Shown in pieces: positions 1-12,061 of a stretch of 47,470 bases of DNA. Numbering within the stretch: the first letter of the stretch is position 1; every line of letters starts with the position of its first letter. Under the pieces are notes generated by a model. The model made no database searches, was not told the origin of the DNA, and saw only the letters and a program-made list of their open reading frames with translations. The translations under genes and the position numbers were made by a program. Source of the stretch: Homoserinimonas sp. (GTDB lineage Bacteria > Actinomycetota > Actinomycetes > Actinomycetales > Microbacteriaceae); assembly GCA_025464755.1 (NCBI GenBank), contig JAODMI010000061.1, forward strand, positions 1 to 47,470, written 5' to 3'.

Positions 1-1224
1 GTCCCAGAGTTCACTGTGGCGGAGAATCTCTTCGTCGGAGCATGGCCTACAAGCGCTAGAGGCGTGGAGCATAAACAGATGCGGCAGGCGGCCCGTGAAT
101 CGCTCGCTCGCTTCGGCATGGATTCCCACGTGAATACCCCAGTTCGGCTGCTAAGCCCGGACCAACGTCAGATAGTGGAGATCGCCCGCGCACTGCTGAA
201 ACGCCCACAAGTTCTTCTTCTCGACGAACCCACGGCGACGCTAACATCAGCCCAAGTGGACACACTCTTCACCATCCTCGCGGAGCTGAAAGAACAAGGC
301 GTCTCAAGCGTTCTCGTCTCGCATCGCCTGCAGGAAATCTATGACATCTGTGACCGCGCCACGATCCTTCGTGACGGGAAAACAATCGGAGCAGTCGACC
401 TCGCACAATGTCCCGAAGACGAACTGATCCGAATGATGGTCGGGCGCTCGCTAGAGAGCCTGTATGAGAAGTCCGATGTCACTCCCGGCCCGGTGTTGCT
501 CGAAGTCGATGGCCTCTCGCGCGGTTTGCTCTCCAACATCGACCTTACGATCCGCCAGGGAGAGGTTGTCGGGATCGCGGGACTCTCCGGGTCAGGTCGA
601 AGCGCGCTGGCGCGTACCCTCTTCGGCATGCGCAAACCCGACGCTGGGAATATCGCAGTGATGGGCGAGCGGATGCAGTTTCGTTCCCCTAAGGACGCGA
701 TCGCGGCCGGGCTTGCGCTCGTCCCCGAGAATCGTGTCGAACAGGGACTCGTGCTCTCGGCGTCAGTGCGTGACAACACCTTGATGGCAACGCTTAAAGA
801 CGCCAAGCCATGGTCGGTGCTGTCGGCGAAGAAGCAACGACAGAAGGTAATGCGCTATGTCGAGGACTTGCGGATCCGCACACCGTCGGTCGAGGTACCG
901 GTCAGCGCCTTATCCGGTGGTAACCAGCAAAAGGTCGTGCTCGCCAAATGGTTAGCAGTCGCGCCGAAGGTGTTCATCCTCGATGAGCCCACGCAGGGCA
1001 TTGACATTGGCGCTAAGGCTGACGTCTACCGTCTTCTAGCCCGGCTCGTCGAGGACGGTTGCGGCATCCTCCTCATCAGCTCGGAACTTCCCGAGCTTTT
1101 AGCTCTCAGCGACCGCATCTACACAATGCATCAGGGCCGGATCATCTCCTGTCTCGAACGATCCGAAGCGACGGAAGAAAGAATTGCTGCCGGCATGGTC
1201 GGTAGAAGTGAGGGAGAACAATGA
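1..1224 (+). CDS. Sugar ABC transporter ATP-binding protein (RbsA/MglA-like, tandem ABC domains), truncated at the 5' window edge
   Basis: Frame is open to base 1 (VPEFTVAENLFVG); second-domain LSGGNQQKVVLAKWL signature and Walker B (VFILDEPTQGID). Confidence 0.93.
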   Translation, partial: VPEFTVAENLFVGAWPTSARGVEHKQMRQAARESLARFGMDSHVNTPVRLLSPDQRQIVEIARALLKRPQVLLLDEPTATLTSAQVDTLFTILAELKEQGVSSVLVSHRLQEIYDICDRATILRDGKTIGAVDLAQCPEDELIRMMVGRSLESLYEKSDVTPGPVLLEVDGLSRGLLSNIDLTIRQGEVVGIAGLSGSGRSALARTLFGMRKPDAGNIAVMGERMQFRSPKDAIAAGLALVPENRVEQGLVLSASVRDNTLMATLKDAKPWSVLSAKKQRQKVMRYVEDLRIRTPSVEVPVSALSGGNQQKVVLAKWLAVAPKVFILDEPTQGIDIGAKADVYRLLARLVEDGCGILLISSELPELLALSDRIYTMHQGRIISCLERSEATEERIAAGMVGRSEGEQ

Positions 1225-2285
1225 GCATTACGTCAGAAGCCGAACCGACAGGCGCCCCACACAGGTCCGCTACCCCAGCCAAGGTGCTCCGCGTCGTCCG
1301 CCGAAACCTCGGCGTCGGCTCGACCTTCCTCCTATTGATCGTCTTCTTCGGCATCACGGAACCGACGTTTCTCACGCCTGACAACGTCGCGAACGTGCTG
1401 CGCAGCAGCACCATACTGCTGCTAGCCGCTCTCGGGATGATGGTCGTAATGCTCGGTGGAGGCTTCGACCTTTCCCTAGGATCGATGGCGGCCCTCGCGG
1501 GCGTCGTGTTGACAAGCCAACTGACTATGGGCATCCCGCCGCTGCCCGCTGCTCTTGTCACGCTTGTGATCTGCTTCATGCTGGGTGCGCTCATAAACGG
1601 CACCCTCATCGGAATCCTCAACTTCAACTTCTTTGTCGTCACACTCGCGACGCTCTCGATCTTCCGCGGAGCTGCGCAGCTGTTCTCGGACGGGCTGAGT
1701 GTCTCGACTTTCGAGTGGCCGCTGATTCAGCAGATCGGTGACGGAGACGTCCTTGGGCTCCCCATTCCGGTGCTGCTCACCGCCGTCGTCTACCTTGTAG
1801 CTTTCGTGCTCCTGCGCCAGTTCAAGGCCGGCCGGATGCTCTACGCGGTGGGCGGAAACCCGGAGGCCGCCAGACTGTCGGGCATCAACGTAACCAAAGT
1901 ACGGATGTGGATGTATGGCATAAGTGGTCTCTGTGCAGGCATGGCCGGAATCATCCTCACCGGCCGGCTAACCTCCTCACAACCGGTCACGGGAGCGATC
2001 GGGCTCGAACTCACAGCAGCGGCAGCGGTGCTGCTTGGCGGAACCAGTTTTGCCGGCGGCTCCGGTAGCGTCGTCGGCACGGTCATCGGGTGTTTGTACC
2101 TCGGTGTTCTCCAAAACGGGCTCAGCCTGGCCGGGGTGCCGACGTTCTGGCAGACCGTTGCCACTGGCGTAATTCTGCTGATCGCGCTCGCCTTCTCCCG
2201 CCTTCGGGCTAAGGACCAGCAGCAGCGGGTGCGCCTGTTCGATCGCCCGCAGTCCGCCCGCCAAGGACGAAAGGCAGCCCAATGA
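1221..2285 (+). CDS. Sugar ABC transporter permease (RbsC-like, BPD_transp_2)
   Basis: Hydrophobic 354 aa ORF overlapping the upstream ATPase by 4 nt; GGFDLSLGSMAAL and LLGGTSFAGGSGSVVGTVIG motifs. Confidence 0.93.
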   Translation: MSITSEAEPTGAPHRSATPAKVLRVVRRNLGVGSTFLLLIVFFGITEPTFLTPDNVANVLRSSTILLLAALGMMVVMLGGGFDLSLGSMAALAGVVLTSQLTMGIPPLPAALVTLVICFMLGALINGTLIGILNFNFFVVTLATLSIFRGAAQLFSDGLSVSTFEWPLIQQIGDGDVLGLPIPVLLTAVVYLVAFVLLRQFKAGRMLYAVGGNPEAARLSGINVTKVRMWMYGISGLCAGMAGIILTGRLTSSQPVTGAIGLELTAAAAVLLGGTSFAGGSGSVVGTVIGCLYLGVLQNGLSLAGVPTFWQTVATGVILLIALAFSRLRAKDQQQRVRLFDRPQSARQGRKAAQ

Positions 2286-2413
2286 TCGAGAAGGCAATCT
2301 AGTGGCTGCTGGACGCCAACGACATCGCCACCAGGCCGGCGCGGTCGGCCAAGGTGGGTCCCAGCGCGAAGTGGTGAACGAGCACAATTGTGGATTGAAA
2401 GCGAGGGTTAGCA

Positions 2414-3181
2414 TTGTCAGCTGAATCAGGTGTCGCAGTAGAAGCATTGAAGCCAGGGTCACTCAGTCAAGTGGCTGAGCTGGTCGATGCCAACCACATC
2501 CTTTTCGACCAGGGTGTGCTTGACGCCTTTGGCCATGTCAGCGTTCGCTCAGAGCAGGATCCGCAGCGTTTCCTGCTCGCACGGAATTTAGCTCCGGCGC
2601 TGGTGAGCGAGGAGGACATCCTTCAATTCACGTTGCAAGGTGACACTGAAGATTCCCGTCCCCCCTACCTCGAACGGTTCATTCACGGCGAAATCTACCG
2701 GGCACGTCCGGATGTCGTCGCGGTGGTGCACAGCCACTCGCCTGCGGTCGTGCCGTTTAGCGTCTCGAATGTTCCGCTGCGCGCGGTGATGCATATGGCG
2801 GGTTTCCTCGCCGAAGGTGCTCCGGTTTTTGAAATCCGGGACGTCGCCGGAACTGGCTCAGACGTCTTAGTTCGGAACCGCGAGAGTGGGGAGGCGCTGG
2901 CGCGGGTATTGGGATCCGGGTCGGTTGTGTTGATGCGCGGGCACGGCTCCGTCGCAGTCGGAGCATCACTGAGGGAAGCCGTCTACCGCGCGGTGTACAC
3001 CGAAGTGAATGCCCGCGCCCAGGCAAGCGCGCTGGCACTCGGGGCGTGCACCTATCTGACTTCAGATGAGGGCGTGGCGACGGTCGAGACGATGTCTGGC
3101 CAGCTCCACCGCGCGTGGGGCATTTGGCGTACCCGCGCCCGAGGGTCTCGCGGCCCCTTACCCGACAGCGTGCCTCTCTAA
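2414..3181 (+). CDS. Class II aldolase/adducin family protein (fuculose/ribulose-phosphate aldolase-like)
   Basis: FDQGVLDAFGHVSVR, VHSHSPAVVPFSV and MRGHGSVAVG motifs; TTG start. Confidence 0.85.
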   Translation: MSAESGVAVEALKPGSLSQVAELVDANHILFDQGVLDAFGHVSVRSEQDPQRFLLARNLAPALVSEEDILQFTLQGDTEDSRPPYLERFIHGEIYRARPDVVAVVHSHSPAVVPFSVSNVPLRAVMHMAGFLAEGAPVFEIRDVAGTGSDVLVRNRESGEALARVLGSGSVVLMRGHGSVAVGASLREAVYRAVYTEVNARAQASALALGACTYLTSDEGVATVETMSGQLHRAWGIWRTRARGSRGPLPDSVPL

Positions 3182-3218
3182 ACATCGCCTCTGGGGGTCC
3201 CTCGGCGCGGCTGCGAAC

Positions 3219-3809
3219 TCACGCATTACGAGAGACGCTGCGCCGGTATGGGGAAACAGTAATGTCGCCCGGAATCCAAAAGCGCCATGGGAACGCGACC
3301 GAGCCAGCAATGCCGGATACACCCGTCCGTGGACCCGTTGCGAAGCTGGACGCCACTGGCGGAAGCTGAAGCGAGATTTGACCAGACTCGAGGTCGCTAC
3401 CATCGTCATCTAGCTGCAGGGCGAGGGCGACGCCGAGCCGGCCTGGCCCGCGAGCCAGGTCAGCATCTGTTTTCGATGTGGAACGCCGCTCGCGCGCAAT
3501 CTCGATTCCGTCGATCACCTCTCCTGCACGCATAAGCACCCCAGACGATGACCCTCTCTCACCCGTCACAATGTTGCCGCAAACATGGATCCCGTATGAA
3601 CGGTAGCAATAGAGGCGACCTGCCTCGCCGAACATGGTGGAGTTGCGCGGGGTCCGTCCGCGGTGTCCGTGCGAACCCGGGTCCTCGGCGCCCATGTACG
3701 CCTCGACCTCCGTGAGACGTACGCTAACGCCCCGACTGGTAATCACCGCACCCAGCAGCAGAGGGGCCGCCTCGACTGCCGGAACTGCAAGAAGGGACCG
3801 GTCAAACAT
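3219..3809 (-). CDS. mpg: DNA-3-methyladenine glycosylase (AAG/MPG family)
   Basis: LTEVEAYMGAEDPGSHGHRGRTPRNSTMFG...YCYRSYGIHVCGNIVTG is typical of the family. Confidence 0.92.
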   Translation of the reverse strand: MFDRSLLAVPAVEAAPLLLGAVITSRGVSVRLTEVEAYMGAEDPGSHGHRGRTPRNSTMFGEAGRLYCYRSYGIHVCGNIVTGERGSSSGVLMRAGEVIDGIEIARERRSTSKTDADLARGPGRLGVALALQLDDDGSDLESGQISLQLPPVASSFATGPRTGVSGIAGSVAFPWRFWIPGDITVSPYRRSVSRNA

Positions 3810-3864
3810 GATCTCCGCCCAACACCGACATGTCTCGAGCGACCTCGAGGGCAGGTCGGATTAG

Positions 3865-3883
3865 AATGCTTCGCGCGAGCATT
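3865..3883 (-). terminator. Hairpin AATGCT-(7)-AGCATT between argH and mpg
   Basis: Perfect 6-bp inverted repeat just downstream of the argH stop; no U-tract. Confidence 0.3.
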
Positions 3884-3898
3884 GCCGAAGGTGTGGGG

Positions 3899-6542
<2,644 letters not shown>

Positions 6543-6605
6543 GTTTCTCCTTGTGATTGTTGAGATAAGTCTAGGGAGGTCTCGCCGGGCTCGACCACCG
6601 AAGTG

Positions 6606-7529
6606 CTACTGCTGTTGCAGCAACCAGACCAGCAGGGCCTTCTGGGCGTGCAACCGGTTCTCGGCTTCATCCCAGATGACGCTTTGCGGACCGTCGATGA
6701 CCTCGGCTGTGACTTCGAACCCGCGGTCAGCCGGAAGGCAGTGCAGGAACAAGGCATCAGCCTTAGCGAGCCCCATCAGCCGCGCATCGACGCGATAGTT
6801 TCCGAGAATGCTGACACGCTCAGCCTTCTCGATTTCTTTGCCCATCGAGACCCAGGTGTCGGTCACTACGACATCGGCGTCCGCCACGGCCTCCTGGGCA
6901 TCCGTGTACAGACGGATCGAACCCCCCGTCCTACTGGCCACTTCCCGTGCTGACTGCACTACGGAATCCATGGGCGCATAGTGTGCAGGCGACGCGACAC
7001 GTACGTGCATTCCCGCGGTCGCTCCGGCAAGGAGGTAGGACTGCGCCATGTTGCTCGCGCCGTCGCCGAGGAACGTGACTGTGAGGCCCGCCAGCGTGCC
7101 ACGGTGCTCACGAATTGTCAGCAGGTCGGCCAGCAGCTGGCAGGGGTGGAAATCGTCGGAAAGCGCGTTAACAACCGGCACTGTTGTACCCGCAGCCATC
7201 TCTTCCAAACCCGCCTGAGCAAAAGTTCGCCAGACGATGGCGGCCACTTGCCGTTCGAGAACGCGAGCCGTATCGGCGGGAGTTTCCTTGCCGCCCAACT
7301 GGCTGCTTTCAATACTGATAATGAGGGGCACTCCCCCCAGATCGGCGATACCTACGGCGAAAGAAACGCGGGTCCGCGTGGATGACTTGTCAAATATCAC
7401 GGCGACGGTCTGAGGCCCGGCGAGAGGCTTCGCGGCGAAACGATCCGCCTTCAGCTGCACGGCAAGGTCGAGAATGCTGGTCTGCTCTGCCTGAGTCAGG
7501 TCGTCGTCGCGCAGAAAGTGACGGGTCAT
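6606..7529 (-). CDS. argF: Ornithine carbamoyltransferase
   Basis: FDKSSTRTRVSF and HPCQLLAD motifs. Confidence 0.97.
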   Translation of the reverse strand: MTRHFLRDDDLTQAEQTSILDLAVQLKADRFAAKPLAGPQTVAVIFDKSSTRTRVSFAVGIADLGGVPLIISIESSQLGGKETPADTARVLERQVAAIVWRTFAQAGLEEMAAGTTVPVVNALSDDFHPCQLLADLLTIREHRGTLAGLTVTFLGDGASNMAQSYLLAGATAGMHVRVASPAHYAPMDSVVQSAREVASRTGGSIRLYTDAQEAVADADVVVTDTWVSMGKEIEKAERVSILGNYRVDARLMGLAKADALFLHCLPADRGFEVTAEVIDGPQSVIWDEAENRLHAQKALLVWLLQQQ

Positions 7530-8731
7530 CGGACGGCCTCCAGAGCCTTAGTGAACAGGTCAAGAAATTCGGCTACTTCTGCGTCGCCCACGATAAGCGG
7601 CGGCGCCAGCCTGATGCTCGACTCATTGGCGGCGTTAACGATCAGACCAAGCTCCAGCGCTGCGGCGGCGATATCTTTCGACAAAGGCGACGTAAGTCCC
7701 ACACCGATGAGCAACCCGCTGCCCCGAACCTCGGCCACGTGGGCTGATCCGATCGATTCAATCGCGTTCTTCAACTCGGCACCGCGCCGCTGCGCATTCT
7801 CGATCAGCCCTGCACGTTCGATCTCACCGAGAACGGCGTTGGCCGCAGCTGTTGCCAGCGGGTTACCACCGAACGTGCTGCCATGGTGACCCTGTTGATA
7901 AAGACCGGATGCCACGCCGAATGTCACCAAAGCTCCGATCGGCACTCCGCCGCCCAGCCCCTTAGCGATGGCCACCGCGTCCGGAACGATACCGTACTGC
8001 TGGTAGGCGAACCACGATCCCGTACGAGCAATACCTGTTTGAATTTCGTCGATGATGAGCAGGGCGCCATGCTCGCGCGTGAGTTCGCGTGCGCGCACGA
8101 TGAAACCTTCTGGCAGATCGACGACACCCGCTTCGCCCTTGATTGGTTCGAAGATGAGCGCTGCGACGGTGTCATCCATGGCAGCTTCCAGAGCCTCCAG
8201 CGTGCTGTCGATGTGTTCGACCCCGCCCAGCAGCGGCGCAAAGGGGTCGCGCAGAGCAGCCTTGCCCGTGAGAGAGAGGGCACCCATGGTGCGTCCGTGG
8301 AAAGCGTTGGTTAGGGCGATGATGCGGGTGCGCTTGCCTCCACCATTGTTGAGGCGAGCAAGTTTGAATGCCGCCTCCATCGCCTCTGCACCGGAGTTGC
8401 AGAAGTAGGCGCGGCCAGTGTCACCCGCGCCGGTGATGTCGCGCAGCCGATCGGCGAGTTCAAGTTGCGGCCGGGTCGCAAAGTAATTGGACACGTGCGC
8501 CAGGGTGGCCATCTGCCTGCTCACCGCCTCGACAAGCACCGGGTGCGCGTACCCAAGCGAGTTGACCGCTATACCGCCCAGAAAGTCGAGGTAGCGCTTA
8601 CCGTCGACGTCCCATACGTGGCAACCAGAGCCTCGCTCGAGCATGGCTAAAGGGGCAGCATGTGACCCCATCATGACGTCGCTGTAATGTTTCTTCCATT
8701 CGTGACTTTCCACACTGCTGCTTTCACTCAC
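7526..8731 (-). CDS. argD: Acetylornithine aminotransferase
   Basis: Class III aminotransferase; [15 protein letters not shown] and [11 protein letters not shown] motifs. Confidence 0.96.
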   Translation of the reverse strand: MSESSSVESHEWKKHYSDVMMGSHAAPLAMLERGSGCHVWDVDGKRYLDFLGGIAVNSLGYAHPVLVEAVSRQMATLAHVSNYFATRPQLELADRLRDITGAGDTGRAYFCNSGAEAMEAAFKLARLNNGGGKRTRIIALTNAFHGRTMGALSLTGKAALRDPFAPLLGGVEHIDSTLEALEAAMDDTVAALIFEPIKGEAGVVDLPEGFIVRARELTREHGALLIIDEIQTGIARTGSWFAYQQYGIVPDAVAIAKGLGGGVPIGALVTFGVASGLYQQGHHGSTFGGNPLATAAANAVLGEIERAGLIENAQRRGAELKNAIESIGSAHVAEVRGSGLLIGVGLTSPLSKDIAAAALELGLIVNAANESSIRLAPPLIVGDAEVAEFLDLFTKALEAVR

Positions 8732-9645
8732 TGTGCCGACACCCCGTCGGACACATGATTGTCTGGCACTACCTCAGTGCCCATACCGTCGTTGCTAAAA
8801 ATCTCCATCAGTGTGGAGTGAGCCACGCGGCCATCGATGATTGCCGCCTTGGCCACCCCACCGGTGACAGCCTCAAGGCAGGCGGTCATCTTGGGAATCA
8901 TGCCCGACTCCAGCCGCGGCAGAAGCTCGTTAAGCTCCGAGACGGTGATCTGCGATACCAGGGAGTTGCGGTTTGGCCAGTCGTTGTAAAGCCCGGCGAC
9001 ATCCGTGAGAACAATCAGCTTCGCTGCACCCAACGCGACTGCCAGGGCGGATGCCGCGGAGTCGGCGTTGACGTTGAGCGACTGGCCCGGCATATCGACG
9101 TCGGGGGCGATGGAGGATACGACGGGAATCTTGCCGGCATCAAGCAGTGCATGAACAACCGTTGGGTCAACGCCAACGACATCGCCGACATGACCCAGGT
9201 CTACTTCTTCGCCATCGATGACGGTTCCCTTACGGCGGCCCTGGAAGAGGCCGCCGGTTTCGCCGGAAACCGCCTGCGCGAAGTCCCCATGCTCCTTGAT
9301 CATTTCCGTGAGCTGCTGGCTGACCTGACCGGTAAGCACGTCGCGCACAACTTCTAAGGCTTCCGCACTGGTGACACGCAGACCGCCCCGAAACTCGCTC
9401 GGGATGCCGCGGCGCTTCAGCTCTGCGGAGATCTGCGGGCCACCACCATGGACAACGACGGGCAGGATGCCGACGTGCCGCAGGTAGACCATGTCTTCGG
9501 CGAAGGCGCGTTCAAGCTCGTGGTCCACCATGGCATTCCCGCCGAACTTCACGACGACGATGCGGCCACGGTATTGCTTGAGCCAAGGTAGCGATTCGAT
9601 CAGCGCGCGCGCCTGCGCGGGTGGGTCGTTCGGGTGCGCGGTCAT
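8728..9645 (-). CDS. argB: Acetylglutamate kinase
   Basis: VVKFGGNAM and [10 protein letters not shown] motifs. Confidence 0.97.
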   Translation of the reverse strand: MTAHPNDPPAQARALIESLPWLKQYRGRIVVVKFGGNAMVDHELERAFAEDMVYLRHVGILPVVVHGGGPQISAELKRRGIPSEFRGGLRVTSAEALEVVRDVLTGQVSQQLTEMIKEHGDFAQAVSGETGGLFQGRRKGTVIDGEEVDLGHVGDVVGVDPTVVHALLDAGKIPVVSSIAPDVDMPGQSLNVNADSAASALAVALGAAKLIVLTDVAGLYNDWPNRNSLVSQITVSELNELLPRLESGMIPKMTACLEAVTGGVAKAAIIDGRVAHSTLMEIFSNDGMGTEVVPDNHVSDGVSAQ

Positions 9646-10796
9646 CAGCTCGAGTACGCGCTGTTCTCATGCACATAGTCGTGCGTAAGGTCATTGGTGA
9701 GGATGATGGCTGCTGCGGGGCCAACGTTCAGGCTGATTCCCAAGTGCACCGAGCGTGGTGTCAGGTCGACGAGCTCCCGCGGCTGGTCCGGCTCCCCCGC
9801 ATGGCAAACCCGAATGCCATTCAAGCTCACATCAACGTTGTACGGGTCGAAGTCGGCGCTCGTTGTACCTATCGCCGACAAGACGCGGCCCCAGTTGGGG
9901 TCGTTGCCGAAGATCGCCGCCTTGAATAGGTTGTTGCGCGCAACCGACCGTCCCACTTCGACGGCATCCTCTTCAGAAGCGGCCCCGGTCACCTCGATTG
10001 TGATCTCATGGCTGGCACCTTCGGCATCTGCCATGAGCTGGTTGGCGAGGTTTGCGCAAACCTGCGTCAAAGCTGCTTGGAAAGCAGCTGCTTCGGGCGC
10101 GACGCCTGACGCGCCGGATGCCATCAGTGTTACGTGGTCATTCGTGGACATGCACCCGTCAGAGTCGAGGCGATCGAAACTTACGCGCGTCGCTGCCCGC
10201 AATGCGGTGTCCAACTGCTCGCTGGTGAGGTCGGCGTCTGTTGTGAGCACGACCAACATGGTGGCGAGGCCGGGTGCCAGCATTCCGGCACCTTTCGCCA
10301 TCCCCCCGATCAGCCAACCGTCGCCAGCGATTTCCGCGGTCTTCGGGTGAGTATCGGTCGTCATGATCGCAGTCGCCGCATCCAATCCGCCCTCAACGCT
10401 CAACGCGTCGGCGGCACTGTGGATGCCCGCAACCACTTTTTGGCGGTCCAGCTGCACTCCGATCAGACCGGTGGAGCACACCAAGACGTCGCCAGCGGAG
10501 ACGCCGAGAGCGGAGCCCACTGCCTCGGCCATAGCGTGCGCCGTCTGGAATCCCTCGGCGCCCGTGAAGCAATTAGCGCCGCCCGAGTTCAGCACGACGG
10601 CTGAGACCACGCCATCGGAAACCGCCTGCTGTGACCAGATGACCGGGTTTGCCTTGGCTCGATTGGTCGTGAAGACGGCTGCAGCTGCCTGTCGTGGTCC
10701 ACGGTTGACGACTAAGGCAAGATCTTTCCCACCCCGTGATTTCAATCCTGATTCAATGCCGGATGCTTCAAACCCTGCAGGCGATGTGATGGTCAA
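9645..10796 (-). CDS. argJ: Bifunctional ornithine acetyltransferase / N-acetylglutamate synthase
   Basis: [10 protein letters not shown] autoprocessing site and [12 protein letters not shown] motif. Confidence 0.97.
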   Translation of the reverse strand: MTITSPAGFEASGIESGLKSRGGKDLALVVNRGPRQAAAAVFTTNRAKANPVIWSQQAVSDGVVSAVVLNSGGANCFTGAEGFQTAHAMAEAVGSALGVSAGDVLVCSTGLIGVQLDRQKVVAGIHSAADALSVEGGLDAATAIMTTDTHPKTAEIAGDGWLIGGMAKGAGMLAPGLATMLVVLTTDADLTSEQLDTALRAATRVSFDRLDSDGCMSTNDHVTLMASGASGVAPEAAAFQAALTQVCANLANQLMADAEGASHEITIEVTGAASEEDAVEVGRSVARNNLFKAAIFGNDPNWGRVLSAIGTTSADFDPYNVDVSLNGIRVCHAGEPDQPRELVDLTPRSVHLGISLNVGPAAAIILTNDLTHDYVHENSAYSS

Positions 10797-11839
10797 GGAG
10801 CTACTCCATTCAGGGGCAGGCCGGTAGCTTCTGGCAGGCCGAGGGCGATATTCATGGACTGGATGGCGGCGCCGGCCGTTCCCTTGACCAAATTGTCGAG
10901 GGCGGTGACGGTGACAACACGACCGGCCGCCTCATCTACGGCCAGCCCTATGAGTGCTGTGTTCGCACCCACGGTGTCGCCAGACTTCGGGTATTGGCCG
11001 CTGGGCAGCATCCGCACAAAAGGTTCATCGGCATACGCCAAATCCCAGGCCGCTCGAACGTCGGCCGCCTTGACACCGGTGGCAAGCCGTGCCGTCGAGG
11101 TGGCGAGGATCCCCCGCGACATCGGCACGAGCACCGGAGTGAACGACACAGTGACCCCAGCACCCCCGGCCAGCTTGAGGTTCTGTCTAATCTCTGGGGT
11201 GTGCCGGTGACTACCGCCGACCGCGTACGGCATGGCCGATCCATGAATTTCACTTGCCAGCAGGTGGGCCTTGAGCGATTTGCCGGCACCGGAGGTCCCC
11301 ACCGCGAGGACCGCAACAAGGTCGTCGGGGTCTATTAGCCCGGCCTGGATGCCCGGGGCAAGTCCCAACGTGATAGCGCTGACATTGCATCCGGGGACGG
11401 CGATGCGTCGGGCACCGGCAAGGGCCTCCCGCTGCCGTGTGCCGTCAGCGCGGATCAGTTCCGGGAGACCGTAGGTCCAAGCTCCGTAAAAGTCGCCACC
11501 GTAAAAAGCCGCCCAGTCAGACTCGCTGGTAAGTCGGTGGTCCGCACCGCAATCCACGACGAGAGTGTCTTTCGGCAGGTGAGCCGTCAGCTCACCAGAT
11601 TTTCCGTGGGGCAGGGCGACGAACACGACGTCATGGCCTGCCAAGTTTTCCGGGGTTGTGTCAACGAGGGTCAGATGCTCAAGCATGCGCAGATGCGGCT
11701 GCACCTGCACGAGCGGCTGTCCGGCATTGGAATGGGCGGTCACCGTGGTGATTGTGATGTCGGGGTGGTGCGCCAACAGGCGCAACAATTCACCACCCGC
11801 GTAGCCGCTGGCTCCAGCAACGGCAACGGAAAGAGACAT
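10793..11839 (-). CDS. argC: N-acetyl-gamma-glutamyl-phosphate reductase
   Basis: [16 protein letters not shown] and AVPGCNVSA motifs; AAGG Shine-Dalgarno at 11847-11850. Confidence 0.97.
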   Translation of the reverse strand: MSLSVAVAGASGYAGGELLRLLAHHPDITITTVTAHSNAGQPLVQVQPHLRMLEHLTLVDTTPENLAGHDVVFVALPHGKSGELTAHLPKDTLVVDCGADHRLTSESDWAAFYGGDFYGAWTYGLPELIRADGTRQREALAGARRIAVPGCNVSAITLGLAPGIQAGLIDPDDLVAVLAVGTSGAGKSLKAHLLASEIHGSAMPYAVGGSHRHTPEIRQNLKLAGGAGVTVSFTPVLVPMSRGILATSTARLATGVKAADVRAAWDLAYADEPFVRMLPSGQYPKSGDTVGANTALIGLAVDEAAGRVVTVTALDNLVKGTAGAAIQSMNIALGLPEATGLPLNGVAP

Positions 11840-11853
11840 GTCTCTACCTTAAT

Positions 11854-11951
11854 GAGATTTGAGTGGGCGTTCGGCCAGAAGCGGCGACGCGGCATTACAG
11901 CTGTGGTCAGCGGTGCGGCGTCGCCCAGAATCGGCGCACGCGGAAAATCTC
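11854..11951 (-). promoter_or_regulatory. Nested inverted repeats in the argC 5' leader (outer GAGATTT/AAATCTC, inner GGCGACGC/GCGTCGCC)
   Basis: Outer arms 11945-11951 and 11854-11860; inner arms 11918-11925 and 11883-11890; the outer 3' arm ends 3 nt before the argC SD. Confidence 0.45.
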
Positions 11952-11993
11952 CGGGCGGGAGGCGCCGAGCAGAGATCCGCGGTAGGAGTACAC
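11907..11993 (-). CDS. Putative arginine-rich leader peptide of the arg operon (MYSYRGSLLGASRPEIFRVRRFWATPHR)
   Basis: 28 codons with GTG start, 6 Arg including RVRR. GTG lies 6 nt after a TACAGT -10-like hexamer (12000-12005). Downstream inverted repeats precede the argC SD. Confidence 0.5.
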   Translation of the reverse strand: MYSYRGSLLGASRPEIFRVRRFWATPHR

Positions 11994-11999
11994 CCCTTC

Positions 12000-12030
12000 A
12001 CTGTAGTGCCCTCGCGCCCAGCATCGCCAA
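12000..12030 (-). promoter_or_regulatory. Candidate promoter for the arg leader/argCJBDFGH (TTGGCG - 19 nt - TACAGT)
   Basis: -35-like at 12025-12030 and -10-like at 12000-12005, spaced for a transcription start at the GTG (11993). Confidence 0.4.
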
Positions 12031-12061
12031 TCGGGTGCACAGACGGTTCGCAAGCGCCCAG

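Noticed and set aside
11849-12040. 63 aa minus-strand ORF in the argC leader
   Set aside because: Different frame from the Arg-rich leader, no SD or leaderless promoter at its start; the 28-codon ORF fits better.
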